The translations under genes were made by a program, and so were the position numbers. The notes beneath the pieces were generated by a model. The model searched no databases, had not been told where the DNA came from, and was given only the letters and a program-made list of their open reading frames with translations. A stretch of 64,000 bases of DNA, from the NCBI GenBank assembly GCA_963281255.1, contig OY725493.1, positions 1,797,550 through 1,861,549 on the forward strand. The letters are read 5' to 3'. Of the stretch, positions 17,728 to 27,539 are shown one piece after another (positions within the stretch are counted from its first letter, which is position 1; the number at the start of each line of letters is the position of its first letter). Origin of the DNA: Aphrocallistes beatrix (taxonomy: Eukaryota; Porifera; Hexactinellida; Sceptrulophora; Aphrocallistidae).

Positions 17728-20037
17728 ATGGCTACCAAAATGGAGAGTGATAATCTAGCCATTCCCTTGCCTCGATCGCATCTGAGTGACCCTGTTCCCC
17801 CTACAGATAGCTCTAACGCCAAACTCCCTAAACAAACTCCATTTAATCCAATGCTCTCAGTATTCTCTGAACTAGGCCGGGAGAAACTGACTAAACAGCC
17901 CCAACTGCTCCGAGATATTCTAACACAAAAACCTGACTTAGTTGTACCATCTAACGACCCGATTGCACCCCTCCTCTCCCCCTCTAGGGACAACAAACCC
18001 AATTTGTCAACCCTATCCTGTTCATCATGTGACGTCACGTTTGAATCCAGAGAAAGCATGCTGGAACATTATCGGGGGGACTGGCATCGGTACAATCTTC
18101 GGCTACAGCTGGCGGGTAAAAGGCCAGTGGAAGAGGAGGAGTTCAGCACCATCCTCTCTCAGGACATTTCCAGCATTTCAGGCTCTGACAGTTCTGACTC
18201 GTGCAGTGAGACTCTCCTCAAAACTCCACCCCGACTCATGTTGTACTGTCCTGGTCACGACTCCGTGTGCTCAGTGTTCAGGGAGCTGGTGCACCATCCA
18301 AGCCACGCGCCAGCTTCCCGCGAGGAGCTGCTACAGCTGATCTCGCTCATACCAGGCAAGTCCCGATGTGCCGTGCTGATGCACTCAGCTGGACATTTCG
18401 CCGGCGCCATATTCACCGGGGACGCCGTTCTCTGTCATAAAACATTCCACAGATACGTGACACGTGCCAAGGGAGGAACGCTCCAATCCACTCATGATAA
18501 AATGCAATTTGCACGCTCGGTTGGCGCCCAAATGAGACGCGCTAACGAAGCAGCACTAAACAAAGACATCCAAGAACTGCTACGGAATTGGAGCGACAAG
18601 CTCAGTCGTTGCGACATCATTTTCCTACGGATTCCGTTCTACAGTAAGCATGTGTTCTATGCAGAAGGAGAGAACTTTGGTTTTATGAAGGATGAGCCCC
18701 GCATAAGACCTGTGCCCATAAACACTCGTAGACCTACCTTCACCGAAGTGAAGCGCGTCCACTCCCTCATGACCAGTCTGCTGGAACACGGAGCGCTGGA
18801 GGAGCTCTACTCAGACGATGACGTCACCGACCTGTGCGACGTAGAGAATGATGATGTTCCGTCTACGTTACCTCCCAGTCAGGAGACGGTAGGGAGTGTG
18901 CTCCAGGGGTTGGAGGCTGAGGGGGATCCTAGTAAGAAAAAGAAAACGAAACGACCCAGGAGAGCAAAGAAGAATAAAAAGTCAATAGCCGCTCTTTCCG
19001 ACCCTCGCTTTAGCTACTTCCACGACCTGATGGAAGCATGTGCCTCTGGGGAAACGCCTAGGGTCTTATCTCTCCTGGAGGACATAGGAGACCCTCTCAA
19101 TTTTCCAGCCGATTCCTTGCCGCCTGGAGATCCTGGCAATCTGTCCTTAGAGGAGGTTAAGTGTACGGAAGAGGCTGTCGATGCGACGGGGTCTGATGAT
19201 GAATGGGTGCTGGTTAACGATCCGCTAACGGACTCGGTAATAGAGGGAAGTGATACGATTGATGAGTCTCCAGATGAAGCACAGCTTCCAGAGACACAAT
19301 ACGTTAGCACAGACCTAGTACGGAGTGAAGACCATCCTCAACAACCCACTCTCCATTCTCAGATTGAAGATAGTATTCCGCGCATTCCCCAAGAGAATGC
19401 ACAACCAGATCAAGAATCGGTGAGCTGGAAGGATCTAAATCGTGAAACTAAGATGTCCGTACTCCAGATGAAAAACTCAGACGGACACACCCCGCTACAC
19501 CTTGCCGCCTCCAAAGGATTCTCTCCCCTAATTTTCCACTTCTTGCGCTACGGAGCTGACCCTACGCTCAGGGACAACATGGGGAAGGTTCCGTACGAGA
19601 AAGCAAAGGACAAAGCGAGTAGGGACGCGTTTCGTAGATTCATGTTTGCACACCCCAATGCATACGATTACTCCAACGCTAAGATAACGACTCCACTGTC
19701 TCCTGAAATGGAGGATGAGCAACAGAAGAAAAGGGTGGAAAAGAAAAAGAACAAAAACTCTACGAAGAAGCAGAAAAAGAGCCAAACTAAAGGGAAGCCA
19801 GCCCATCCCCAAGAGGAGGGTGCGGGAGAGGATCCCAAGCTGACAAAGGGAGAGAAGCGAGCCCTTGCAGCTGAAAAGCAGTTCATGGCGGTCAAAGGAG
19901 GAGAGGGAGACAGTGACAAGAAGTTTTGTGCCCAATGTACGAATGAAATGCATGGGAGTGACTTCTTCGAAAAGTCCGGACACTTCTATTGCTCTATGTA
20001 CTGTCTGAAGAAGCATAGACAGCAGGCTGTGTTATGA
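17728..20037 (+). CDS. ANKZF1: ANKZF1/Vms1 peptidyl-tRNA hydrolase of ribosome quality control
   Basis: This single exon encodes 769 residues from the first ATG (human ANKZF1 is about 726). ANKZF1/Vms1 releases stalled nascent chains from tRNA on 60S subunits and recruits p97/VCP. A C2H2 finger lies at about 91-115 (CSSCDVTFESRESMLEHYRGDWH). The VLRF1 catalytic domain spans about 170-320, with HKTFHRYVTRAKGGTLQS; the glutamine after GGTL fits the catalytic Gln of Vms1. Arg-rich GAQMRRANEAAL follows. Two ankyrin-type repeats lie at about 590-640 (DGHTPLHLAASKG). A Lys-rich helical segment with EKRALAAEKQ resembles the VCP-interacting motif. The C-terminal C..C/C...C treble-clef (CAQCTNEMHG, YCSMYCLKKH) matches the human end. 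All key parts are present, so it should be active. Confidence 0.95.
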   Translation: MATKMESDNLAIPLPRSHLSDPVPPTDSSNAKLPKQTPFNPMLSVFSELGREKLTKQPQLLRDILTQKPDLVVPSNDPIAPLLSPSRDNKPNLSTLSCSSCDVTFESRESMLEHYRGDWHRYNLRLQLAGKRPVEEEEFSTILSQDISSISGSDSSDSCSETLLKTPPRLMLYCPGHDSVCSVFRELVHHPSHAPASREELLQLISLIPGKSRCAVLMHSAGHFAGAIFTGDAVLCHKTFHRYVTRAKGGTLQSTHDKMQFARSVGAQMRRANEAALNKDIQELLRNWSDKLSRCDIIFLRIPFYSKHVFYAEGENFGFMKDEPRIRPVPINTRRPTFTEVKRVHSLMTSLLEHGALEELYSDDDVTDLCDVENDDVPSTLPPSQETVGSVLQGLEAEGDPSKKKKTKRPRRAKKNKKSIAALSDPRFSYFHDLMEACASGETPRVLSLLEDIGDPLNFPADSLPPGDPGNLSLEEVKCTEEAVDATGSDDEWVLVNDPLTDSVIEGSDTIDESPDEAQLPETQYVSTDLVRSEDHPQQPTLHSQIEDSIPRIPQENAQPDQESVSWKDLNRETKMSVLQMKNSDGHTPLHLAASKGFSPLIFHFLRYGADPTLRDNMGKVPYEKAKDKASRDAFRRFMFAHPNAYDYSNAKITTPLSPEMEDEQQKKRVEKKKNKNSTKKQKKSQTKGKPAHPQEEGAGEDPKLTKGEKRALAAEKQFMAVKGGEGDSDKKFCAQCTNEMHGSDFFEKSGHFYCSMYCLKKHRQQAVL

Positions 20038-20211
20038 CGTTGGACTAGTTCTCCATATTTCATTTTATATTTGTTTACTATCCACGCATTGTGCATTTCC
20101 TTTTGTATATCCGTACTATCATACATATAATATACGTTTATTATGGTATACTAAATACAGGTGTTCACACGAGCATTAAGTTGACACTCGTCTCTGGAAT
20201 ATCTTTAAATA
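20038..20211. other. ANKZF1 3' region
   Basis: AT-rich 3' flank of ANKZF1; no feature beyond the element that follows. Confidence 0.4.
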
Positions 20212-20366
20212 CAGTCAACTCCGCTTAATAGGGTCACATCGGTCAGAGGACATTTTGACCCGATTGAGCAGAGAACCCTATTAACCGAAAATATTTTGTA
20301 TTAGCTTCTATGTGTGAGAACTATTCCGGTCCTACCAAAAGTGACCCTATTAAGCGGAGTCGACTG
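20212..20366. mobile_element. pogo-like miniature element (155 bp)
   Basis: Ends CAGTCAACTCCGCTTAATAG and its near-complement ending GCGGAGTCGACTG are inverted repeats over about 28 bp, flanked by TA (20210-20211 and 20367-20368). The CAGTC-AACTCCGC start resembles pogo/Tigger termini. It lies between ANKZF1 and RPS26. No coding capacity. Confidence 0.85.
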
Positions 20367-20608
20367 TATTCCAAATCCTTGACGGGCAGAAGGAAATCAC
20401 GGAAGACACATTGTGGAACTTTTCAATGTTACTTTATCTAAAATTAGAACTCTATTGGAAAATTCGCTTTTAACAATTTAGTTTCTATCAAATCTCGACT
20501 ATTAGACGGCCCTAATTATGGTATAATATATTTAATTTGTGATAGCTTATTTTCATTATTTAATTAACGAAACAATTCGCTGTTTTCTTGTGTGTAGTAT
20601 TGTGCCTG
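20367..20608. promoter_or_regulatory. Upstream region of RPS26 with splice-acceptor-like AG
   Basis: A T-rich tract ending TGTTTTCTTGTGTGTAG stops 11 bp before the RPS26 start codon. It resembles a 3' splice site, suggesting either a 5' untranslated intron or a trans-splice acceptor. No promoter motif is certain. Confidence 0.35.
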
Positions 20609-21058
20609 ATGACACAAAAAAGAAGGAATAACGGCCGTAACAAGCACGGACGAGGTCATGTGCGCTTTGTACGCTGTACCAACTGTGCGAGGTGTGTGCC
20701 TAAAGACAAAGCGATCAAGAAGTTCACGATTCGTAACATCGTGGAGGCAGCGGCCATCAGAGATATCTCAGAACTGAGCGCCTACGAGAACTACACTCTC
20801 CCGAAAATGTATATCAAGCAGTGCTACTGTGTCAGCTGTGCCATCCACTCGAAGGTGGTGCGAAATAGGTCCAAAGAGGCGCGTCGAGACAGAAATCCTC
20901 CTCCCCGATTCCGGCCCAAGAGCGATTTGCCCCGCCCTCCCCCCAACCCTACTGCCGCTGGCGGTAGCGGTGGTGGTGGAGGAGGTCAATTTGGACAGTC
21001 TGAATGGGGACCTAAACACCCCCGTGTCACAGGGGGGCCCCCAACTAAATCGAATTAA
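20609..21058 (+). CDS. RPS26: 40S ribosomal protein eS26 (RPS26) with Gly-rich tail
   Basis: From the ATG at 20609 this encodes 149 residues. The first 115 match eS26 closely: [60 protein letters not shown] and PPPRFRP. The zinc-binding cysteines (two CxxC pairs) are present. eS26 lies at the mRNA exit channel of the 40S subunit. An upstream in-frame stretch of seven codons lacks an ATG and is not part of the family, so I start at MTQKRR. The odd feature is the C-terminus, which continues about 35 residues past the usual end as a Gly/Pro/Ser-rich tail ([15 protein letters not shown]). Human RPS26 stops after the PRPPP segment. Confidence 0.95.
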   Translation: MTQKRRNNGRNKHGRGHVRFVRCTNCARCVPKDKAIKKFTIRNIVEAAAIRDISELSAYENYTLPKMYIKQCYCVSCAIHSKVVRNRSKEARRDRNPPPRFRPKSDLPRPPPNPTAAGGSGGGGGGQFGQSEWGPKHPRVTGGPPTKSN

Positions 21059-21445
21059 GGAATATTCGAAGTTAGACTGTCTAGGATACAAATAGAGCTT
21101 TATTATTACTTCTGTTGTTAGTTGAGATTAGGATAACATTGATTTCATGTGGTCTAATGTTTAATAATAAGTAGATTGTAGATCGATCCTAAGTTTAATT
21201 AATCTTGATTTATCATCCGTACCGTATAGAACCATAGATACTAATGGAAATGATAGCGTATGCTTTATAATTATGACCGATCTGTCCATCCGTTCGCATC
21301 CTTTTCCTAGCAGCGAGCAGAAAGGATGAAGTGTCCAGATGTATGTACAATTCAGTACGTATTAGAATATTTTCCATAAATATTATGCAGCAAGTTATGT
21401 TTATCCAGTAAGTGATAATCAACTTGTATATAAATTCAGCTTATT
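21059..21445. other. Intergenic, no feature seen
   Basis: AT-rich spacer between RPS26 and DPH4. TAAATTCAG just before the next start codon is another acceptor-like AG. Confidence 0.4.
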
Positions 21446-21862
21446 ATGTCCTGTGCACAATCTAACCCCTACCGGGTGCTGGGCATCCCTGATCTCTCTG
21501 GGATGGAGTGTGTCAAGAGAGCTTACAAAGACCTGGCACTACAGTACCATCCTGACAAAGACCACAGTTCTGCAGACTGTGTTAACTTCATTCAGATACA
21601 ACACGCCTATGAGACACTGAGTGATCGTAGCATGAAGTCAGATATTGATACACAGCTGCAGACACCTGTTACTAGTGTCTGTCAGGACTCTGTCAGGCTA
21701 GGTGACATGGAAACTGTGGGAAGTGGGGTAGAGTACAAGTACGCATGCAGGTGCGGAGGAGAGTACGTGATTGAAGGAACTGAAATCTCTAGCTCAGATG
21801 ATGAGCTCATTGTTCCATGTACTACTTGCACTCTCGTGCTGAGAGTGCTGCTGACAGTATGA
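21446..21862 (+). CDS. DNAJC24: DPH4/DNAJC24, J-protein of diphthamide synthesis
   Basis: This 138-residue protein (human 149) has two domains. The N-terminal J domain (about 7-70) includes NPYRVLGI, the Hsp70-stimulating HPD motif in QYHPDKD, and AYETLSD. The C-terminal CSL-type zinc finger (about 90-138) has Cys pairs in CRCGGEYVI and PCTTC. This pairing is specific to DPH4, which supports the first step of diphthamide formation on elongation factor 2, where Dph1-Dph2 use iron-sulfur chemistry. No intron is present. The annotation is secure because the two-domain order and length fit only this family. Confidence 0.92.
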   Translation: MSCAQSNPYRVLGIPDLSGMECVKRAYKDLALQYHPDKDHSSADCVNFIQIQHAYETLSDRSMKSDIDTQLQTPVTSVCQDSVRLGDMETVGSGVEYKYACRCGGEYVIEGTEISSSDDELIVPCTTCTLVLRVLLTV

Positions 21863-22225
21863 CCATTCACTCAAGCACAAATGCTGGCTGTATAATGTCT
21901 TTTTTACTCAGAGTTCTGGATATATGAATAATATTTGTAAAACTCAATTTTAGGTGATAAGGGGAATTTCTTTTCAATTCACAGTGTAAAAGCCACTACT
22001 TACCTGCCCTATTTACGAAAGGTGTTAGCACCATACCAGTGTAGCATACACATTGTCTATTGGAATGCAAAATGTTAGTATCAGAGTTTGGTTTGGGAGT
22101 TTATGCAGAATATCTCTTCTACTCCGGCTGCTGTGCTGTGGTGGTGTGCGGGGTAGCGTCTACCTGTACTGGAGGAGAAGGCCTGGTCTGTTATAAGGTA
22201 GACGGGGTGCTCACTGTCATTAATT
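21863..22225. other. Spacer before the ABCD pseudogene, possibly its 5' part
   Basis: A 56-codon open frame at about 22072-22242 (it includes AEYLFYSGCCAVVV) has protein-like composition. It could be the remains of the missing N-terminal membrane part of the pseudogene that follows, but I cannot match it firmly to any family. Confidence 0.3.
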
Positions 22226-25200
22226 ATGGAAGTAAATAACTCAATATTGAAGAAGTCACACCCATCTATAAATCTAAAATTTATCCGTACTCTAATCCAC
22301 CTGCTGAGACTCTCTGTGCCAGGCCTCGTTTCTAAAGCTAGATAGAACTGAGTCTATTGCAACAGAGCTACAGCTCACTAGCCCGACAGATGTAGGCTGT
22401 GTTACGTGATGATGCAGCAGTTCCTGATGAAGTACTTCTGGCATGCTATCGGCATGTGTATGGTTCCATTCCCCTCCTGATCAGTCAATAAGAGACCGAG
22501 GGAATGGGATCCAATGCTCCTCGTGACGCCATCACTCCAGGCACAGCTCTATGCAACCAAGAAACACCTCTAGTCACTTCTGCGGACGCATGGGAGAGGA
22601 TTCTCTCTTCTTACAAAGAGGTTACTAATGCGAGACAATATACGCTTTCTTAGCTACTTTTTATACATTATTTTTATATTTAGGTCGAGAAAGAAGTGCA
22701 TCTACTCATTTCAGGTCCTAACGGTTGTGCGAAAAGCTCTCTTTTGGAAGCCTCAGCAACCTCTGACCTTATGGAGGAAAAGTTATAAAACTCCTGAGAA
22801 GCTCTTCTACATTCCACAAAGGTATGCCAATAGTGGATAGAATCATGAGGAGCTAATCAATGCGGGTAATCTGCAGGTTTCAAATTCTATTTACCATTGA
22901 AGCTGCATCGAGTATAGTAAGAAAGTATAGAGAGTATATCTCTATGTTTAAAACTCGAGTTTAATTAACTGTTAAAATATATTTTAGCTCTTTTCATGTG
23001 TGAAAATTCTAGTGAAATATCACATCAAATTATTTCTGCTTCAAAACTTTTGCTTAATAATATATTTTACATCTTACTGGTGATACAGATGCGGCTTTCT
23101 TCTGCCCAGTATGCTTTTAGTTTATCGCATAAATTGCATTATTTTATAAATTATTATTTACAATATTAGTTATTAAAATATTGATTTTAAGCTGTCTATA
23201 TGTGAAAATGGCTGTGGAGCTATTGAGATTGATTCCAATTAATTTAAGCTAAATTACCAGCAATCAATTACCAATTATTGTAGTTCATGTCTCCTGCTAG
23301 ACTATTATTGCCAAAGGTTAGGGTTTGCAATTGCTGGTCCTCATATGGAACGTATGTGTAGTCTGATTGTAATTGTATCTCCTGATAATGCAACTTGTAT
23401 TTATCGACTTCTTGCCTTAGGTCCCTCTTCTTCTCAATGAGTTTTTCCTTCACCTTCTGTAGTTCTGTGATATCTCTCCCTAGCTGTTCAAACTCGACCA
23501 AAGCTTTGTTCCTAGACTTGTTTGCAGTCTTTATGTTAATTAATTTCCTCCTCTTCTCACGGAGACTAGCTTTCTCCTTTACAGAGAAATCTTCGTTTTC
23601 TATCATCTCCCCGACTACACTAGCCGGAGTGTCAGTTAGCAGTGTATCATCAATCAAATGCAGCAGCTGGAAGTTTAGAAATTCCTTGTAGTCACTTTTC
23701 AGGATAGGTTTCAACCTTTCACACATTCGAACTTTTTTGTCTGATACTTTTTGATTTTTCCCTTCACTTGAATTCATCAAAACACTTTCTGTTGTCATTT
23801 TATTTTATATTGTTTGTATTTATTTGTTTGTATTTTGACAAATCCAAGCTTCCACTGTATTTATAGTCCATTTCATTTTCAATCCCACCTATTTTCAATT
23901 TGCAGTTTAGCATATATTAGCATTTTAATTAAAGATGCCTCGCTCAAAATATAAAATTAGATTAATGTCCCAAAAATATCATTTTCACTTTATTATGAAA
24001 AAGAATGTATTGAGATGTTTTCATTATGTAATCTCAAATTATCTTACACATAGAATCACGTGTTGTAAGAGTAAACTGGTTATTTGCACTACGTAGTCCC
24101 TAATTATGCTTACAATAAGCGATATACAAGTATAATTCCAATCCAATCCAACAAAGCATTTTTGTGACTACAGAATTATACTTGGATTATTTTGAAGTGG
24201 TTTGCTTATTATATTTCTCATAAGAAGAGCTTCGTTTGATATGTAATTTCAGCTGGGTAAGTTTGTCCAGTAAATATTTAGTTGAAGTTACGTGAATGGT
24301 TCTTTCTATTCAAATTTCTTTTCGTTTGACTTGGGTGCTAAGCTAGGGACTGTATACACTGGTAATCATACATATCCCCAAGGTTCTCTTTTGAATTTTC
24401 CGTTCTGAGTCGACAATCTTGGTCGCTCCACTGTACTCTACACTTGTTCGGATCTCTTACCCTTGTTTGAAATCATGTTTCAGATCTTGTTTTTGTATCT
24501 CAAATTCCCTTATTATTAAGCACAATCTATTGTTTCGTGGGGAGGGGCCTAGGAGGGACTGAACATCAGGAAAAAGGGAAATGTATTTGTAAGTAATTTC
24601 TCTGATGATGATGAAATGAGGTATTTTGCTCCCAAAGTCCTGTTTACTCACTATCCAGTATTTATTAGTACAAATAAGAGTTTGGAATGATTTGGAAAGT
24701 GCTAACTCGACTATCATATTTATTGCACTTCAAACTGATTAACAGAAATTTGCTAATCGTGAAACAAAAATATTAATATTCGTAAGTAATTTCTCTTACA
24801 ATAAAATGTTATATTCATGACCACTGTGTCCATAGATTGCAAATAAATTCGTTTCTAATTCTACATCTGTTCTGCTTTTGTATCTGTTACTTGTACAAGT
24901 ACTAATGGGGTCAATTATTTTTTTAATATCTCTCACTCTCGTCTAGGCCTTACATGCGTCTGAGGAGTTTAAGGGGCCAGGTAAAAAGGTGACATATCCG
25001 GACACCTTAGAAGACCTGCAGCGTAAAAAAGTGACCACAATACGATCATCACCATGATCGTATTTATCATCATGATATAGTAATATAGTAAACACGATCA
25101 TGAATTACTCTCTCTCACGATATCCCACAGACCCTATCTTTGGTCAGTTCTTGTTTCTATTGAATTATTATTATTTCTTATTCGAGAACGGAGCACCACA

Positions 25201-25443
25201 TCAACCTACTTAACTGATTGGAATATTATTCCTATTTAGGAAGTTCCACATACATTTACTTCAGTTTGATGGGATCCTGAATTGGCATGTTGAACTGAAT
25301 ACTAATGCACGTTTGAGCTGAAGGAGGAGAAAGAACAGCTGGAGCTACAGTTGTCTGGGATTCCGGAAAGACAGCTGCGGTTGAGAGAGCTGTGTGATAT
25401 CCTAGCAGAGTCTTACGTCGTGCTGTCAGAAGCTGATAGTTAA
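22226..25443 (+). pseudogene. Broken peroxisomal ABCD1/ABCD2-type ABC transporter
   Basis: Collinear plus-strand fragments match ABCD1/2 (ALDP) half-transporters, which carry very-long-chain acyl-CoA into peroxisomes. (a) 22226-22340: N-terminus, with KKSHPSINLKF and LLRLSVPGLVSKA. (b) 22394-22481: last membrane helix, RLCYVMMQQFLMKYFWHAIG (compare ABCD1 EQFLMKYVW). (c) 22577-22634: SADAWERILSSYKEV. (d) 22684-22823: VEKEVHLLISGPNG, a Walker A altered from GCGKSS to GCAKSS, then in another frame KTPEKLFYIPQ. (e) 24947-25040: RPYMRLRSLRGQV, then after about 8 extra bases TYPDTLEDLQRKK. (f) 25240-25443: HIHLLQFDG and, after a frame change, QLELQLSGIPERQLRLRELC to a stop. Most membrane helices, the linker, signature LSGGE and Walker B are gone, with at least three frame breaks. 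Splice sites around the 2.1 kb intron (22824-24946) still fit. AATAAA follows at 25550. Confidence 0.9.
23268..23798 (-). CDS. C/EBP-like bZIP protein nested antisense in the ABCD pseudogene intron
   Basis: This 176-residue single-exon protein has a clear basic leucine zipper at about 80-145. The basic part reads NIKTANKSRNK, fitting the bZIP N..[AT]A..[CS]R rule. Exactly nine residues after that Arg the zipper starts, with leucines spaced seven apart (Q-L-GRDITE-L-QKVKEK-L-IEKKRD-L). KSRxKA resembles C/EBP basic regions (KSRDKA). The N-terminal 75 residues are acidic/hydrophobic with no recognised domain; the C-terminus is Gln/Asn-rich. It probably binds DNA as a dimer; the target is unknown. 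It lies wholly inside the 22824-24946 intron of the broken ABCD gene, on the opposite strand. The open frame is intact while its host gene has decayed. Confidence 0.8.
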   Translation of the reverse strand: MTTESVLMNSSEGKNQKVSDKKVRMCERLKPILKSDYKEFLNFQLLHLIDDTLLTDTPASVVGEMIENEDFSVKEKASLREKRRKLINIKTANKSRNKALVEFEQLGRDITELQKVKEKLIEKKRDLRQEVDKYKLHYQEIQLQSDYTYVPYEDQQLQTLTFGNNSLAGDMNYNNW

Positions 25444-25780
25444 TTTGAAGCAGTCTCTAATTGAGTTCGTTAAGACTGGTGTAGACTTCTTTAGAACTTC
25501 TTTGCAGATATTATTTTATTTTATATAGCAACTGTCTCATATCTATAACAATAAAGCAATGATTACTTATCCGAGTAGGTATCGTATCTAGTCAACGTCC
25601 GTCATGACCAAGTCAGACATATCGTTATCCAGTTATAACGAAATACTCTTTAATTAAAAAAATTGGACTAATTATTCAAATAACTTAAAACGAATTAGAG
25701 TTCCGAGTTATTTCATTATACTTTCCAGTGTATGTCGGAATTGAATTAATAAACCCTCAGAATTTGTAGCTTGGTAGAAC
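25444..25780. other. Intergenic; ABCD polyadenylation signal
   Basis: AATAAA at 25550-25555 fits the end of the old ABCD transcript. I see nothing else before the Rab-like gene. Confidence 0.45.
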
Positions 25781-27035
25781 ATGTCAATCAATATTATTGC
25801 TTACCAAGAAAGATTGAACTGTTCCATTCAGCGGGTGAGAAAGGCCCAAAACAATACATGGGCAATATATGGGCTACAAGATGTTGACTTCGACGTTCCT
25901 TGTGATAAAGATGATGAGTTAATTTTGTTTGTTTTGGCTGAAGGTTACGGAGATGGGTTTCGTCCATTATTGACTCCAAAAACCGCTTATTATTTGTACA
26001 TCAATAACGCAAGTATGGGAGACCAGTCTACCCGTAGACTTTCTCTTGTGTACTGGGTAGGTGGTCAATTGGATGAAAATGTGGTCCGTTCATATGCTTT
26101 TGTCTTTGCCCTTATTGAGAATATGATACGAAGACGAGATTCTGTTTTGATTGCTTCTGCTCATAGAGATATTCTCGATATGCAAGCTGAATATGCTATG
26201 ATGGATAGCACAGAATCACAAAATCGGAGACACGGTGCCTCTATTTCTACCTTGGGTAGCATTCCAATCGATACTCGAAGCAGATCACGTTCATTCCCAA
26301 TAGCGCAGCAAATGAATGTTGATCTTCCTAAAAGTTCCCGAAATCTCAAGATTATAATTATAGGGAATGCTGGCATAGGGAAAACATCAATAACTCGGTT
26401 TTTATGCAATGGAATTAGGCCTGATAATAATGCACCGCATGCTGGAACGATTGGAATTGATGTCTTCTCGAAGAGAATGTCCGTCGACAACAGAACTGTA
26501 ACTCTTGACGTCATCGACACAGCTGGCCAAGAGAGATTTAGTCCACTCCCGAGAGCTTATTATAGAAATGCAAACGGGGTTGTTTTAGTTTATTCTTTTG
26601 ATAAACATGACTCTTTCTAGCTTTGGAGGACTGGCTAAGCCATGCGACGCAAAATACTTTGGATTGTAGACCTGCATTCATCATCCTTGGGAGTAAGAAT
26701 GACATTGAAGCCGGAAACAGAAAAGTAAGCAATGCTGAAGTTTCAAAATTTTGTAATCAGAAAGGAATCGTTAACTTCGAAACTTCCGCTAGGACTGGAC
26801 ATAATATAAATGAAGCTTTCACACAATTGATTCGAACTTATTATGTTTCTAAAATGAACTACAATCGATCTCCAATATTAGCGCTACTAGAGGTTCTAAT
26901 CAAGTTAATGTTGCCCCGCAAAATAATGATATTACCCTCCAGCCTGATGATGTTGTCATTGTAACGCAAAGCATTCGCGGTCGTAGTGGTTCACGGCCTC
27001 AGAACTCTTGGTTACAAGATTGCTGCGAGGTGTGA
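25781..27035 (+). pseudogene. Rab-like GTPase with long N-terminal extension, frame broken twice
   Basis: The first 279 codons hold an N-terminal region of about 185 residues and then a Rab/Ras fold. The P-loop is GNAGIGKTS at about 197, the switch I region contains GTIGIDVF, and switch II is DTAGQERF. After VVLVYSFDKHDSF the frame shifts by one base (about 26618) to LEDWL, SKND (G4; usually NKxD), then ETSARTG (G5). A second one-base shift near 26868 leads to a tail ending QDCCEV with a stop at 27035; the twin Cys suggests a prenylation site. Both shifts equal a single missing base, so this is either a young pseudogene or two sequence errors. The N-terminal extension (NTWAIYGLQDVDFDVPCD, LVYWVGGQLDENVV) faintly recalls ADF-H or gelsolin folds, but I cannot assign it. 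The DNA is AT-rich compared with CEP120 or AP5M1. Confidence 0.7.
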
Positions 27036-27539
27036 AACAGTTTTTTTGTAATATAGTATCATATTATTATGTGGGTAAATATATTAACTTTTTACTTTTC
27101 TAAATGTTTAGTTATTTTTGGTCTTTTTTATGATTGTTTTTTAATCTTTCCTTGTTAGAAGAATGTGTAATCTCTACTGTGCTAATTTCGGTTCTGAGAA
27201 TTTTTATTATTTACTAGTCGTGCTGCTTGAATTCATAGAAGTATTCACTGATTTTCCATTTTAGGCGCGTTCTGCAGCTTGAGAAGTAACTAAAATGTCC
27301 TTTCTCATTATTTTAATATTACTTTCATACATGTAATTAGGGCCTCATGATCTGTATTACTTGATACTCAAGAAATCTGATCTCGACACACAGAGCACAA
27401 AAACGAGTATATATGCACCTGGTTAAATTTTTCTACATTTCATTATCCTAATCCATTAGCCATAACAACCAAGTTTTAAAACGATTTCTTGTATCTATAA
27501 TCCCAATTTACTAAAATATTTTTTATCTTAGCGGATTGG
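27036..27539. other. Intergenic, no feature seen
   Basis: Very AT-rich. The only notable item is a pyrimidine tract ending TTTTTTATCTTAG, eight bases before the DD3-3-like start codon; it looks like a 3' splice site. Confidence 0.4.

Noticed and set aside
20588-20608. Seven extra codons before the RPS26 ATG
   Set aside because: They lack an ATG, do not match the family and overlap a probable splice acceptor.
25781-26620. Rab-like gene read as an intron-containing intact gene with TTTCTAG as an acceptor
   Set aside because: The residues before the break (VVLVYSFDKHDSF) and after it (LEDWL) are contiguous in Rab proteins, so there is no room for an intron; a one-base shift fits better.
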